A stretch of DNA of 64,000 nucleotides from Sipunculus nudus. Lineage: Eukaryota; Annelida; Sipuncula; Golfingiida; Sipunculidae. The notes under the pieces are model-generated. The model searched no databases. It saw only the letters and a program-made list of their open reading frames with translations, and had not been told where the DNA came from. Location of the stretch: positions 11,405,508 through 11,469,507 of the forward strand of contig CM049313.1 in the NCBI GenBank assembly GCA_026874595.1, read 5' to 3'. Positions 32,111-44,817 of the stretch are shown here, piece after piece (position 1 is the first letter of the stretch; the number at the start of each line of letters is the position of its first letter). Position numbers and translations under genes: made by a program.

Positions 32111-33485
32111 TTTGTTAATATATTTCTGTCAGAATCACTGAAGTAACAAATGCCAGCCAGTAAAGTCTTTTTTTTTCTGAAGTTCATTGCGATTTCATTG
32201 TTGGCATAGTTAATTACCGAAACTCAACGGTAGAAACATTCACTAAAGCGGTCCTCCTAGTCTTTTTCTTGGTTTTAATCGTGTTTACTTGCGTTGTTAA
32301 ATCCAAAAAAAAGTCTAAAAACTTCTGGCAAATTCACATGACAACGCACAACAACACAGACAACGCGAATTAGAAGACGCGATATGTTTAAATATTTCGA
32401 ACATGCTCAAAATATTTTGTGTTAAAGCAGGTAAACGCGAGAGAAAAACAACAATAAACACATGGAAACTCCAAAAAAAAAGTCCGATCATTTTCACAAC
32501 TTACGGACAAAAAAGCGAAAGATCGCACGTGAAATCGCGTGAAAACGCTTAAAAAAACGAGGCCTATATCACGTCCACTCGCATGTCCAACGATGCATTG
32601 CGAGGATCCCTTATAATTAAATTTCCGACAGAGATTCGTAAGAACAAAAAAGGAAGACAATGGAAAGTCTGATATTACATGAATGTGTGGTTCTCAATAT
32701 CGTGCATGCTTTTTTGTCGTGTAGACAGTATGGCATGGTTTGATGCAAGCTTATGTGGTCCTGAGTCTTAATATAAAATGGAGAAGACGGTCCTATAGCA
32801 ATCTAAGTCTATTACGCACACCAGACAAATGTATTTAGGGTGCTAAGTGTACGCCATATTTATACTACCATTATCCTCTTGTCAAAAAGCACGTCATCTT
32901 CAAACCAGGTGCTGCCAAAAACACGTGGCGCTGCAAGTGAAATATTGATTCGTGACCTAAACCGTGTCAGGTCACACGAAGTCACGCAAGTCTCCTGTTG
33001 AAATGTGAGTAAATGAAATTTAATGCATTTAGACACTGAAAATGCAATCAGTTAACCTGGTTTTGCGACTTTTTCTAATATCTTTAGGTACAGGTTTCAT
33101 TGCGACCGGGGACCTGGAAATACTGTGAACATTTAACTTTACATTTTCATCTGAATGTGAATAAAAGAGAAACGTGCATATATAATAAACTGTACGTTCA
33201 TTGTAAAATGGTAAGCTGTTTTTTAACAAAGATAAAAATGAGAATTGATACGAATTCTTAATATATATGAAAAAAATGGATATTTATTGTGTTAATATTT
33301 TTTTTTTTGCTATGAATAATATCTCGAAGTTGCTAGGATATGTAATATTACATTTGTCATTATTAGGATATCTTCTAATAATCATTATTATTCCACTTAA
33401 ATGATGATTAACATTTTTATTTCATACTCGGATGTATCCTTTTAAACGTATGGTTTATCACTTACGGACGTTCTGGTTCAGGTGT
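32111..33485. other. unrecognised non-coding stretch
   Basis: AT-rich. Two overlapping minus-strand frames of 60-90 codons (32315-32660) show no motif. Confidence 0.45.
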
Positions 33486-33489
33486 TACA

Positions 33490-33700
33490 AATCCTTCTAG
33501 TAGGCCTTATCCAACCTACTAACTCAAAGCCTGGAGATAAGACTTTGTATATTACACGGTCGATCCCAACCCAAGGCGGGCGTTCTCAGCGCTTTAAGGG
33601 AGGGCCGTGACAAACGACCGTGCTTCACTCACAGATGTGTGCGACTTTAGGGAGTTCCTCTGTGTTGATCCCCAGCAAGGGTTCTGATTACTCACTCGAG
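33490..33700 (+). mobile_element. 5'-truncated SINE, family A
   Basis: GCTTCACTCACAGATGTGTG, CGACTTTAGGGAGTTCCTCT and GATCCCCAGCAAGGGTTCTG line up with the bodies of the copies at 34795-35075 and 41602-41890. The tRNA-like head with box B is missing or too decayed. Confidence 0.5.
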
Positions 33701-34670
33701 ACGAAAAAGAATCCTGTAATTGAACTTATTGTGAATACAGATATGATCTTAAAAACTTGTCAGCAGATCTATTGTTTCTGTTGACTTTTAATTCAGGTGG
33801 TCAAAGGAATGTAGAAGACATTTGGTTTATTTATAGATATTGCTGAAAATAGACCCTTTGTTGGAGACCCCTTTTATATAAATAATCCACAAAAAAGAGG
33901 AAATTATGCAATTAGTTTGGAGCGGTCAGCACTACCGGGGTACCTTCAACAGTGAACGGACACAACATATAATACATATTATATGTACTAGATTTATATA
34001 GTGCCACTTCTGTTGTCACCTTAATTTACTTTACCTTATACAACACAATAATATTGTTGCCGTGCGGAACCTCCTTATGATGTAGATAGATTTAAAAAGG
34101 ACAAAGGGAAAAAAAAAGTTCAGGTTGACGTTCAGTTATAAAATCACCAAGGCAACAGAAGGGACTTGCCACGACTGCGATATTTTATTTGTTTTCGCAC
34201 TAACCATGAGTTTCTGTTTTGCTTTTCAATCTAGTTTCCTGTCGCTGGCCTTTCTGGTAGAGCTTTAAAGGAATGAAGGGAATTTGATTTTTGGAGAAAT
34301 TGAAATGCAAAACTTTACAAAGTGTGCTCTCTCCATTAGAAGTAATTTGTTAAGAAAAATACTCTAGCGTACTTTTTCAATTACTTTTCACTCCATTACT
34401 TATAGTTAATTCGTACCTAATAATAAAAAGGGCGGCTTATTTCATCGTTTTTACATACTCATACTTTTTATAGTATTTATCGACGATCTGTTTGTGGTCC
34501 TACGTATATGCGGATAAATATAACCATATGATAAGAAATACATGTCAGCATGAAGTTTTTTTTGAATTTCAGGTTTTATATGCCTTCAGTCAGGAAAAAT
34601 TTAGAAGTCATAATTTGTCCTTAAGATATTAGAGCATTTCTCTAAAGTTCTATTAATTGGTCTCAAAATT
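33701..34670. other. no recognisable feature
   Basis: AT-rich; nothing recognised. Confidence 0.5.
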
Positions 34671-34676
34671 TTGCCT

Positions 34677-34755
34677 CTGTAGCACCGGCCGGCGGGGGTT
34701 CGAAATTGTGACCGTCCGCTTTCTAATCCAACGCCTTAACTGACCACAAAGCACA
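34677..34755 (-). mobile_element. tRNA-Leu/Ser-like SINE head or tRNA pseudogene
   Basis: On the minus strand, TGGTCAGTTAAGGCGTTGGA is a good box A of leucine/serine tRNA type, and TTTCGAACCCCCGCC a box B. The T-stem and acceptor stem do not pair cleanly, so it is not an intact tRNA. It faces a plus-strand SINE 40 bp away. Confidence 0.5.
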
Positions 34756-34794
34756 CACCTGCGACCATTTATGGTAAATCGAATAGAAGAAAAG

Positions 34795-35075
34795 TCACCC
34801 TTATCTGTGGTCAAAGGGTGGAACACAGAACTCAAAGCTTGAAGATCGTGAGTTCGAATCTCAGCCGAGGCGGCGAGATTTTCCGCGGTCGGTCCCCGCC
34901 AAGCGTGAGAGCTCTGTAGGCTTACTGGGATCATTTTACCCAACAGTCATGTTTCACTTACAGACGAGTGTGTCTTTCGGGGGTTCCTCGGTGGTGTGCC
35001 CTAGCGACTACACCATAGCCCCGCAGGTGCAATAGTCACCGGGTCTGGATAAAGCCAAGATATGAAATGGGAACA
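34795..35075 (+). mobile_element. tRNA-derived SINE, family A
   Basis: A tRNA-like head with box B GTGAGTTCGAATCTCAG is followed by a body: TTTTCCGCGGTCGGTCCCCG, CATGTTTCACTTACAGACGA, GTGTCTTTCGGGGGTTCCTC and GCAATAGTCACCGGGTCTGG-like words. It ends AAGATATGAAATGGG. The same order of blocks appears at 41602-41890. The minus-strand open frame across it is the usual nonsense translation of such elements. Confidence 0.75.
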
Positions 35076-35945
35076 ACTCACTGGTCATGTAAAAAAATGG
35101 TCAAAATCAACCAAAACATGGAATAACAACGAAGTCTGAATTTACAAATCGAAATCGATTGCACTTAATTGCTATGATGTCCATCATAACTGTTTGATCT
35201 TAGGGCGTGAATCTGTTATATGTTTCTTACTAGATCCTCCTGGTATGCTGTATCAGTGTTACTCATACCTGACAAAATTATGTTTACAGCAATGACACTT
35301 TGTATATCCTCTTACTGAACAGGAGGAATAAAAAAAACATCTCGTCTTGGTCTCTGATATATTTTATATAAAAAAAGTAAAACCCATTGAATTAACAGTT
35401 ACTTTAATTGGAGCCCTCGCCTCCCCACCCAATCAGATGTTTTACGGATTTTGTTTGCACTGGCTGGTGCATGGTGTTCTTAGCCAAAATCGTAAATCCT
35501 GATTAAACCGAACTGTAAATTGGGCTCTGTTTTATAGAATATGACATTAAAATTTACTAATATAATCTTCTTTCTTCATGCAACGGATTCACTACATGAT
35601 ATTAGAGTCCTCATTTTTAATCAAAACAAGGAACCTGTGGGTCACGCGCTCAGTTGAACTATATAAAAGTCCAACAAGTGACGAATCTGTAATCTGCATC
35701 AAATGAAGTTATATGCTAGAAAAAAGTCTCGTTAGCTTCAACGGCTATCATATTAAGTGAATAATGTTTTTTCCAGATATTTGACAAGGTGCTTTATGTT
35801 CGGGCCGATTGCTTCTACAAATTACGCAATATTAATCTAATTTCTGACATGTACTTTGGAAATATATGGAACAAACATTATTTTGTATACGAACATATAA
35901 ACACCAATAGTTTTGATAGCTGACAGTCTTACAGTGTAACAATAG
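35076..35945. other. no recognisable feature
   Basis: GTGGGTCACGCGCTCAGTTG at about 35637 weakly resembles the satellite border motif; otherwise nothing. Confidence 0.4.
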
Positions 35946-35949
35946 GTTT

Positions 35950-36195
35950 TAAATGGAAAATGGAGGTTTTTGCTTTATATCTTGAAGGAACGAAGCCGCC
36001 GTGACTCAGTTTTGGGATTGGTAGGAGATTTATGGGAACTCTTCAAGTATATTAAAGTTCGGATTCCTAGATCCAATGGTTTGAAAACATGCCACTTTAA
36101 AGGCACGACAGACGGACGGACTGTCAACGGACAAAGGACCATCGGTGTAGCTCAGTTGACTTTTAGTAATCAGAGCAAAACATGCTTTACACTCC
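35950..36195 (+). repeat. probable dispersed repeat (GACGGACGGAC type)
   Basis: Words such as GAAGCCGCCGTGACTCAG, TTCGGATTCCTAGATC, CACGACAGACGGACGGAC and GTAGCTCAGTTGAC follow an order I associate with anonymous dispersed invertebrate repeats. The 87-codon frame across it is not considered coding. Confidence 0.3.
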
Positions 36196-37675
36196 ATCCT
36201 TTATTAATCAACAAGGAAAACAACAAGAGGTAATAACCTCTTACATTTATCCCAGTTTATCATTTCGCAAAGTAAAAAAAAGACAATGAATAAATGACCT
36301 TTCTAGAATATAAACATAAGAAGGATAGCGGTACAGTTGATGTATAAAGCAGATAAGAGTTATTAACGAAATTTACTGTACATATACTGGCCTGATAGTA
36401 TGGCCTGGCGTTCACAGATCAAGGTGTTTCGAATAAGGTCAGGTTGTACCTACCCAGTGTGCGTAAGAAAATATATCACAGTAAAACATTCTGCAAATCC
36501 CCATTGTGTTAAATGTGTAGGTTATATTTTAAATTGATATGTGGGTGCAAAAACTGCCAAAGTCTCAGAAACACATCAGGTTACATACTGTTATTGTTGT
36601 TTTTAATCCAGTTTTGTCTTAGTGGTAAATTTGTATCCCACACATTAAAATATGATCTTAAACGTAAATACTCCTATGTGGCATTTCATAACACCCAATA
36701 AATGTAGAATTCCAAAGATAAAATTTTTTTATGATAACAAACATAGTTTTCCCTTATGTTACTTCTAGTACAAATGGTGCCGGATCTGCTTCATTGACGC
36801 AAGCATGACGTACCCGCTGGTTAAAGTATCCCAACATGAAATGGACATATTATCTCTTTCGTTGTTTGTATATTAATTAATTTCAAATTCTCCCTAAAAA
36901 CCCAGAAATTGATATACCTCGGAAAGGATGCGTAAAATACCCTTGCCGGAGCAACGTAGGAAATTGTCCTGACACAAGGGCTTCATTCAGAGAAACCCAC
37001 TCCCACTCCTTAACATTGTCAACAGATTCTTTGTGTTTCCTTTGCCAACTCGAGAAAAATGTTTCATTTTTGTAGGCGGGTGTTGGTTTTAACGCAGCAT
37101 CACGACACACATCAACTTTTTTATTGAATTACTTGAAACTTGGGAGAAGAGAGGAAATTATTACTGAATTCGTCCTGAAATTTATCTGCAACTTCTTCTT
37201 TCCAAATGAAGAACCGCTGATGCTCTGCAAGGCCACAAAACCCTTAATTATGCTGAGAGAGGGTCTACCTTAAATCATAACGATGTAAATAAAACAGACT
37301 ATTTTTCGATTGGTAATATATTTTCCCCGATTCCCCAGACACCCCATCTCCATGCAGCAATGTATCAATAATATAAACCATATATACAGTCAAGCCCACT
37401 TTGTGTCATATCGGTTAATCGAAAGTCCATTTCCTATATATACAATGGTAAATCTCACCGTTTAATATCATGGTATGTTTTCGTAATCACGTTTATTGTC
37501 ACCGTTTATTGGAACCCTTGGCGGTTATAGCAGTTTATATCACATCAAACGGCGACACGAAGATCAATTAGACCAAGAGCCTGTAATTGATCAGGCGTAT
37601 AAAACAATTTTATCTCCCTCCTGTGCGCGGCAGGCGAGAGCAGTGATGCATGCAGGTCACTCACCGGCACAAATC
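36196..37675. other. unrecognised non-coding stretch
   Basis: No array, element end or coding motif recognised. Confidence 0.45.
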
Positions 37676-37679
37676 TAAT

Positions 37680-38130
37680 GTAAGCCGTGGTCCCAACCCG
37701 CCATACTTGCAAGTGCGTGCAGTCTATTTTCAAAATTGTGGGCAAAATTTTGAGATCCGTCCGTGGTGAGTACTGCCTCAAGTGTGTATTTTGGAGCACG
37801 CAGACACGCCGTAGCACTTTTAGTGCACGAGGAACTTTCACTGCGTTCGGGCTGCGGTCGGGCTACGGATTCACCCCCGACATCGGGAGGAAAAACTCTC
37901 GTTCATCGCACTTGCACGCACTTACAACATACGAGTGAGTAAGGACACCGTATGTGAGCAGCACGTGTAAGTACGGCCTCCGTACGATAACGTGGCAATC
38001 GCTAGGAGATTGTACGTTACAAGCACGTTGTAAGTACGTACAACTAACTTACCACGTGCGCAACGTACGATGCACGTAACCACTCTCGGGCCACGTACTT
38101 ACACCTTGCGCAACCGTGCGAGTGACCTGC
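37680..38130. repeat. CpG-rich patch of CGTAC/ACGTG words
   Basis: From about 37900, CGTACG, CACGTG, TACGTAC and GCACGT words occur in both orientations (GTAAGTACGGCCTCCGTACG, TGTAAGTACGTACAAC, CCACGTGCGCAACGTACG). CpG dinucleotides are much more frequent than in the flanks. No constant period or gene is seen. Overlapping frames of 83-98 codons have no motif. Confidence 0.5.
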
Positions 38131-39685
38131 ATTGACGTACTCCCCACTCCCCACTTTTCAGAAAAACGAGGCGACCGTGGCCTTCCAAAAAAAAAACGTG
38201 CGGACTAAAAACAGGCACGGAGTGTTGTGACCGGGGATTAATGTGTAAAGAGAACACGTTAATCCAGACCATTGCGTTTCTTTATACGTTAAAAAAGACA
38301 ATGTTTGCGATCACATGCCATACATAATGAACTCCTGACCTTTGCAAGGCCGCTGTTTACATTTTGATGACGTTTCGCCGAGATGATATGGAGCACCAGC
38401 TGTTAACAGTGTTTACGGCTGGAAATTCCCTAGGTTACACTGAAGCTGGAGATTTGAAAGCACTGGAAGCGATACCCGATCCAAAACCTCAATCACCGTG
38501 AAACTTGACAATCATTTGACGATGCCCGCTGCCGTTCTTTCATAAAGACGACCATGGAAATTTCGGTCATTTATAAAATATCCAGAAAATAAGATGCAAA
38601 TGTCGGGAATGTGCAAGAATTATCTAGTAAATAGTTTGCCTTCGCCTAACTTTATAACTGTGCCGCATATTTCAAGACATTTGAACTCGTGACCAAGACG
38701 CTACGTCACTTTCTGTTGGCAAATCGGATTTTGGTCAGTTACATGCGGCACATAAATTATAGGATATAAAAAATCGCAAGATGGGCATTAAGGTAATTTG
38801 ATATGCCGTTGTGCAATAAATGGAATATTAACAGGATCCGAATCAAGCTTTCGGTACACCTAGTCTATGGTTGCATTGAAGGTCAGAACTGCCAACCAGA
38901 ACAAGGGCGACTGCAAAACACTAAAGATAATGTTAATAGACAAACAAACCAACCAACCTGCCAACCAAGACAAAAACATATAATATCTCTGGTCGGAGGT
39001 ATAATAATTTAAATTCAACCTAACTTCAAAAGGCAAAGTCTGTGTCTTCTTTATCTTAGTTATATATCAACAAAATACACCATAAGGTGTAGGAAGGATA
39101 GATGGCACGACCTTTTAAATAAGGCTGATGGTATCCGTATGATTAAATTTCATGGTATTATTAATTCATCTGGCTTTCATGTTATTAGATATAAACCAAG
39201 CGTTAAAATTTGTAGTTAAGAAAAATTTTGATTTCTCGCTGTTTTACATTTCAAGCCTTTCGATACATTCTGTGAGCTATCTACATAAAATAAGCATTGG
39301 TAATGTTAAGTAGCTGTTCCGGACACATTCAGCCCGATTATTTAACATTTATTTGCCATAAAATAGGTTCTGAAGTATTGACTAACGTTTAGAGCCATCC
39401 GGTCTGTCATCAGGCCAGGAAGTTTAGGTTGCTATAGAGTGATTTGTATGCAACACACCGAGGCACTTCTCTTTCCGATCTCATGAAACCAAAGTCTAGA
39501 CTTAAAGTTGACGTGTGTTAACGCCCTTAACTCATATGGCGTTCTCTGACTTTTAAATCATGTCCAAAATAAAGGTCCCTCATGTAATGGTCTGATATGG
39601 CAGTGGTTTAATCGGTGTTGAATTGTGACTGTTCTATGAATAACACCGTCATCCGCAGAGTGTTAAAAAAACCCTACTCTATCCT
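38131..39685. other. no recognisable feature
   Basis: Short frames only; no element recognised. Confidence 0.45.
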
Positions 39686-39689
39686 TATA

Positions 39690-40025
39690 TTGCTCAGTCT
39701 GTCTTTATGGTCACAGAGAGATAGTGATAGAAAAAAATATGTAATGAGCTTATTTCTCAGGAACCACTTAAAGGATCATTATGAAACATGGTGTGATTTT
39801 TGCTGATTGAGCGGGATATCTCAAGAAGAATGTACCACATATACTTCATTTCTTCAGGGCAGATGCATATCAACAAAATCAGAGGAGATTTCGAAGATGG
39901 GTCACCTTCAAGGTCAAAGAGCTATTAATAGCAAAAAAAAAAAAATCTTACGAGTTTATTTCTCGGAAACTATTGATTGGATCATTATGAAACATGACGT
40001 GATTTTTGGTCTTTATGATATGTAA
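39690..40025 (+). repeat. two diverged copies of an about 210-bp repeat
   Basis: TTATTTCTCAGGAACCACTT and TTATTTCTCGGAAACTATTG, each followed by GGATCATTATGAAACATG and GTGATTTTTG, occur near 39748 and 39957. The two small frames here are equivalent translations of the two units. Confidence 0.6.
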
Positions 40026-41600
40026 CTGCTACCCAGGAACAAATATGGGTCATTCGTGTCCACGCATGTTTTACAATTGATAGCTTACATAGTGCTTATC
40101 ATCATAAAGGTCTATATCTTAGCCTAGAGCTCCTATCCTGCAATTATTTTTTCCCCTTTTTAACTTTGCCTTTCTGATATTTTTTTTGTCCTCTCTCTCT
40201 CATGCTAACCTTTCTTTGCTTTCTTTATTTCTTTCCTGTCAGTCTGTCTATCCTTCTTTCTTCCCATCCACTTTTCTAACTTCACATTTTTTTTTCATGA
40301 CTGTCTAATGATGACAGGAAATAGTTTACAAAAAATGTAAACTGGTCAGATTTAAATATATGTATATTAATGCTGGGAAAGTTTAAAAGTACATCTACTG
40401 CTGAAAGTATTGAAAATGCGGTAAAGCTTTTCTTTTTAATCCAGATACTTTTCAAGACAATTTAAACAGCACTAGTTTGTCTTTTATATCATTTGCTCAG
40501 CTTACTACTCAGTTCAACGACACTCATTGTAATTCCGTGACTGCATTGAGATAAAGCGATCTTCACAACATATAAGACAGACTGAACCAGTGATATTTTC
40601 CGATTTAAATTTTACTGTTAACAGGAAATACATTTATTAACCAGGAAATTCAACGTCTCTTATGATTAGTTCTGTTGATGGATCACGAGCAGTTTGTAAA
40701 TCCTCAGACATGGCAGTACAACACAACTAGACTAGGTATTGCTCGGCTCTGTATAGTCCTAGGTTGTATCACATTTTTGTATATAATGGCTTCTTAAGAA
40801 ATCTCCGTCTTTTACCTAAAGTCTGTTCCACGAAGGGGCGCCAATCAGCAATAATTATGCAACGTTCATATTTCAACGTTCATATAATAAGAGATTATTG
40901 ACTGGTCAATAACTAACAGTGACAGTTTGTTTTGAGCACTCTATTTTAATGGCACAATAACTTGCTTAATATAACCTATCATGAATTATGAACAGCCGCA
41001 TGTAATTGGACCGAAATCATAACAGCCAATCCAATCTCCGGTTACATAAGGAAGTGATCACTAAAATCGATTTTATACCCGCTTATTCCACAAGAACACA
41101 TGCACCGAAAACTCACCAAGGCTTTATTTGATTGGTCAGATTCTCCATAACCTCTCCCATCACCAGACGGTTTATCTGTAAGTAGCATCAGATTTGTTTT
41201 ACACGATGCGTAGATGGGCCATACGTTCCATTGAACTGCCTTATTGATAATCCATAAAATGTCACGCTCTGGGGCTTACTGAAGAATTTTATTACGCAAC
41301 CCACTAGCCGACAGTCAGGTAGATGACCAAGAGGTTACTGTTTTATTATTTGAATTTAATCCTGCTCCCTTTTCTTGAAACAAAATCCCGAATTTCTGAA
41401 AATGACAGAAATCACTTGATTCAATTTGTAATGAAACCATTTGTTTGAATGAAAGTGATTTAAAACAGATTTGTCTCTGTCTGGTTAGAGGCACAGTATA
41501 TGCTTAGGCGATTACCTTTCTCTGAAGGGTGACCTACACAGATGATAGAAAAAGGACTGATGGCCAATGCTTTAACATAACTAATACATGGGGATCATCC
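40026..41600. other. no recognisable feature
   Basis: A short pyrimidine-rich stretch at 40140-40300; otherwise nothing recognised. Confidence 0.45.
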
Positions 41601-41601
41601 A

Positions 41602-41890
41602 ACGGCTCCTGTGGTGTAGTGGTAGGAATTAAATCCGGTTGATCGTGAGTTCGAATCCAAAGGAAGCAATGGTGAATTTTTTCATGGTTGGCCCCTACCA
41701 AGGCTGAGCACTTTGCAAGCTAAACGGGAATGCTTTGCCCCTCAGCCGTGTTTCACTCACACGCGAGTTTGCCTTTCGGGCGAATTCTTCGTAGGAACGA
41801 CCCAGCAATAGGGATTAACATAACCCAATGACATGCAGGAGTGGTAGCCACCAGGCCTGAGTAACTACAGGATATAAAATGAAATATGCT
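41602..41890 (+). mobile_element. tRNA-derived SINE, family A
   Basis: The head reads GGCTCCTGTGGTGTAGTGGT (box A) and GTGAGTTCGAATCCAAAGG (box B), like a Gly/Glu-type tRNA start. The body carries TTCATGGTTGGCCCCTACCA, TGTTTCACTCACACGCGAGT, TTGCCTTTCGGGCGAATTCT and GACCCAGCAATAGGG, then CAGGATATAAAATGAAAT. Block order matches 34795-35075. Confidence 0.75.
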
Positions 41891-43478
41891 ACCGATTTGA
41901 CACGTATACCGAAACGGAATAAAATTCTGCAAATATAAGAGAAATTAAGTTAGCATTAAAACCTGAGAAGGTACCTCAAGGAATGAAAAGAATCATAAAA
42001 CCAATAAGGAGAGCACTCAGGGAGTGCATACCTCCACGGGTTTTATTCAGATTACCTCCAAAATATAATCGATTCTTTCTTCTTATGGAGGAATCTATCC
42101 CACAACTTCAATGTTCAAACAAACTGGCGTACCAATAATAAAGCAAAATCCTGAATGCAGATATTGATCTGGCAGGCGATGACGTCAGTCAAGGCAGTAA
42201 CTTTCCTTGATGAGAGTAACACGGGAAGCCCACTAATTAAAATACACGATGCTTTACATGAGGCCACTTTGAAGACGTCACAAGAAAGTCCCATAGCAAT
42301 TCTCACATACCCCTAAATGACCTCCCACTGCAGCCGACTGAAAGTTTACTTAGCAAGAGATAATTGCATTTAACAAACGCTTCCATATCTCAAGACCATA
42401 TTTACAACAGATTTCCATGAAATCTATCCTTGCCTTTTTGAGACATCGATTAAGAGGACAAACAAACACGAGTGAAAGTGTAACCTCCTTACTTGAAATT
42501 TTCCATACTTTCTGAAAACACGTGTAATCTACTTGAGCAAAGCGTGACGTTGGCTGAACAATGCTAGTATGGAACTAAATAGCGTTAATTTGAACTTTCG
42601 AATTTCGTCAGTGTCACTTCAGAAACCCCAGTCCAGTGTAAATTACCCACCGTCAATGTTACTTTGCTTTAGCATATGCTTACAATAGCATACAATAAAT
42701 TTACTTATCGTAAATAATGCTTCTGATAAAATCTTACATGACTACTTCCGGTACAACACACACTTTTGCTATTGATAAAAAGGAGATTTTTCTCAAACAT
42801 TTAGCTACCAGTCTATGACGCAATAGTCCAAATGGCGACGAGGAATAAACAGGATATGTCGGCTGTTTAGAGATGTAAACTTATTACCTCGTAACCACGT
42901 ATTTTCTGCTTCAGCTGTTTCTTTTATCCGCTTTCTCTTCGCGCTGCGAATCAAATAATGGTATCAATTATTTATTTCTTTTCCCTGTTAGCCCGGAAAA
43001 CGGTCCTTCCCCGGCTGTCATTATCAATTCCCTCAATAACAACAACTAACGTCAATCAAACCGCGATCAATTTCAAAGAAATCAGTTTTGTCTGTTCTCT
43101 GCAAATCAAGTTTTCCAATTCCACCTCTGCTGTTAATAAACTAGATATCTTTTCATTAAAAAAGTATCTTTGGCGAATCCACCAATCTGACACAAATTCG
43201 ACAAAAACCAAATGAAATGAAGCACCTTTATATCTGATATGGCACTTAGGAGCTTAATGCGCTTAAGCCATCATTATACATCTCTTTCCGCTTGCTTAAA
43301 TGTTTTATATTTTTATAATATTTCCTTTATATAGTATTGCCTGTTTGGTTCCTATTTATTAAATTTTCATGCCCAGTCAAGTGTACAACCAAGCGATTTT
43401 ATATCAGCCATGTTCCATTATCAACTCACGTTTTTCACAGCAGGAAGTCCACTAGCCACATGGGTTAGCGTTTAACAG
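41891..43478. other. mostly unrecognised; dispersed-repeat fragment at its left edge
   Basis: GAGAGCACTCAGGGAGTGCA and TACCTCCACGGGTTTTATTC at 42006-42048 resemble one end of the dispersed repeat at 200-455. The rest, including an 85-codon frame at 42958-43215, shows nothing recognisable. Confidence 0.4.
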
Positions 43479-43480
43479 TA

Positions 43481-44005
43481 CCGGTGTATATAGACCAGAC
43501 TTTCCTCCAGGTAAAACGATTTCAGCTAACCCCCGAGGGTTACCTGAACCAAATTTCAGGTTATCACACTCGCTGATACTAAATTCTTATGCTATGACAT
43601 ATAAATCCAATTAAACACCTGAAAGATAGGATATATAAATGGTGGAATTAAATCATCAATAATGAAATGATCGCAACATGTCAATTATATTTTTGATTAT
43701 ATTTGTATTGACTCATGGACATACAAAAGCGCGACACACTTAACTTCGAACACAAGATTTACAAAGATGCAACCTAATTTAAGATGTCATGAAGAAACAA
43801 ATTTTGATTTAAATAAACAGAGATATAAATGTTTTTAAGAGGAAGGTAGAAATCATAGATGTCGATCTGAAATCGATTTCTATGGTGTTATAGGGAGGAT
43901 ATCTGAAAAATCATTTCAAGTCACCGGAAGGATATCTGAAAATCATTTTTAATTGCCCCCCCCCCCCGGGTTATCTGGACCGGGGGTTATCTGAGCTCGC
44001 TACAC
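43481..44005. mobile_element. poly-C MITE candidate, copy 2
   Basis: It starts CGGTGTATATAGACCAG and ends TCGCTACACC. Inside are GGGTTACCTGAACC, CAGGTTATC, GGATATCTGAAAA and a C14 run followed by GGGTTATCTGGACCGGGGGT. The near-inverted ends and interior words match 9747-10131. No convincing target-site duplication. Confidence 0.45.
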
Positions 44006-44373
44006 CAGAGTAAGAGAACACAAATAATCTAATCATCTGATTGTTCTGCCAAACACGTCATGAAAGCTTGTCTGTGACGAAGAGTAACCGTAATTTCAGG
44101 TTCATTTATCTCCTAAGATCCTTTATTCAACTTCAAATGGAGTTTGACTCTCTCAAGTGGCAAACAAGTTTCTGTTAGCTTTTCTCTTTCACGGTACCTG
44201 CTGCATACTGGAATAATCAATTAAGGGTCGTTCTATTTCCACTGTTTTAATCAAGGTCCCAGCTATATTGTAGTATACACTTACGTGTTTTTAAAAAATT
44301 CTGCTAATTTTAACTGGGGCGCAGCGTAATTAATGCTCACATACGCCTTGTAAAGGTGCTACTGGAGAGTATT
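44006..44373. other. no recognisable feature
   Basis: Nothing recognised. Confidence 0.5.
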
Positions 44374-44378
44374 GGGTG

Positions 44379-44575
44379 CAGAAACGGATCCAGGAGGGGG
44401 GGGGGGGGGGGGTCCATCGCAACCGTTTTAAAAGTTTTCAGACAAATTATTTGCGGCCTGGATCCCCCCTTTTTTTCCGGGCCTGGGGACCTTCTTCTTA
44501 GGGATTTCATTATTCCTTCTGGGTTGGACCCCCCTCGCCCTACCGTCCTTTACCTTGATCCTAGATCCGCCCCTA
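44379..44575. mobile_element. 197-bp MITE with 5-bp TSD (GGGTG)
   Basis: Left end CAGAAACGGATCCAGGA, right end reverse-complemented TAGGGGCGGATCTAGGA: about 13 of 16 positions match. GGGTG flanks both sides (44374-44378 and 44576-44580). A G17 run lies near the left end. Termini of the CAGGGGCGGATC kind suggest hAT affinity, although 8 bp would then be expected. Confidence 0.65.
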
Positions 44576-44813
44576 GGGTGTACTATGGTTCTTTGTTCTA
44601 TGATTCAAAATACAATACAGGCTCATAGCAGTGATGTGTAGTCCGGACTCGAGTCCACTTTTGCCAGGATTTGGACCTGTGGGTCCGGCATGGATTCTGA
44701 CCACATAATTGAACTTCAGATTGGAAAACACAATATAGAGGTTCTTATTGATAAACACATTATAGAGATTGATATATGCAAACTATTAACACGATGATAA
44801 AAACGTCATGACT

Positions 44814-44817
44814 ATAC
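44814..44817. repeat. 4-bp target-site duplication ATAC, left
   Basis: Same as 45608-45611 on the other side of the solo LTR. Confidence 0.8.

Noticed and set aside
34677-34755. Functional tRNA-Leu gene
   Set aside because: Box A is good, but the T-stem and acceptor stem do not pair and box B is altered.
34653-34943. 96-codon minus-strand frame with IRTHDLQ
   Set aside because: This is antisense of a tRNA-derived SINE; such peptides are common false predictions.
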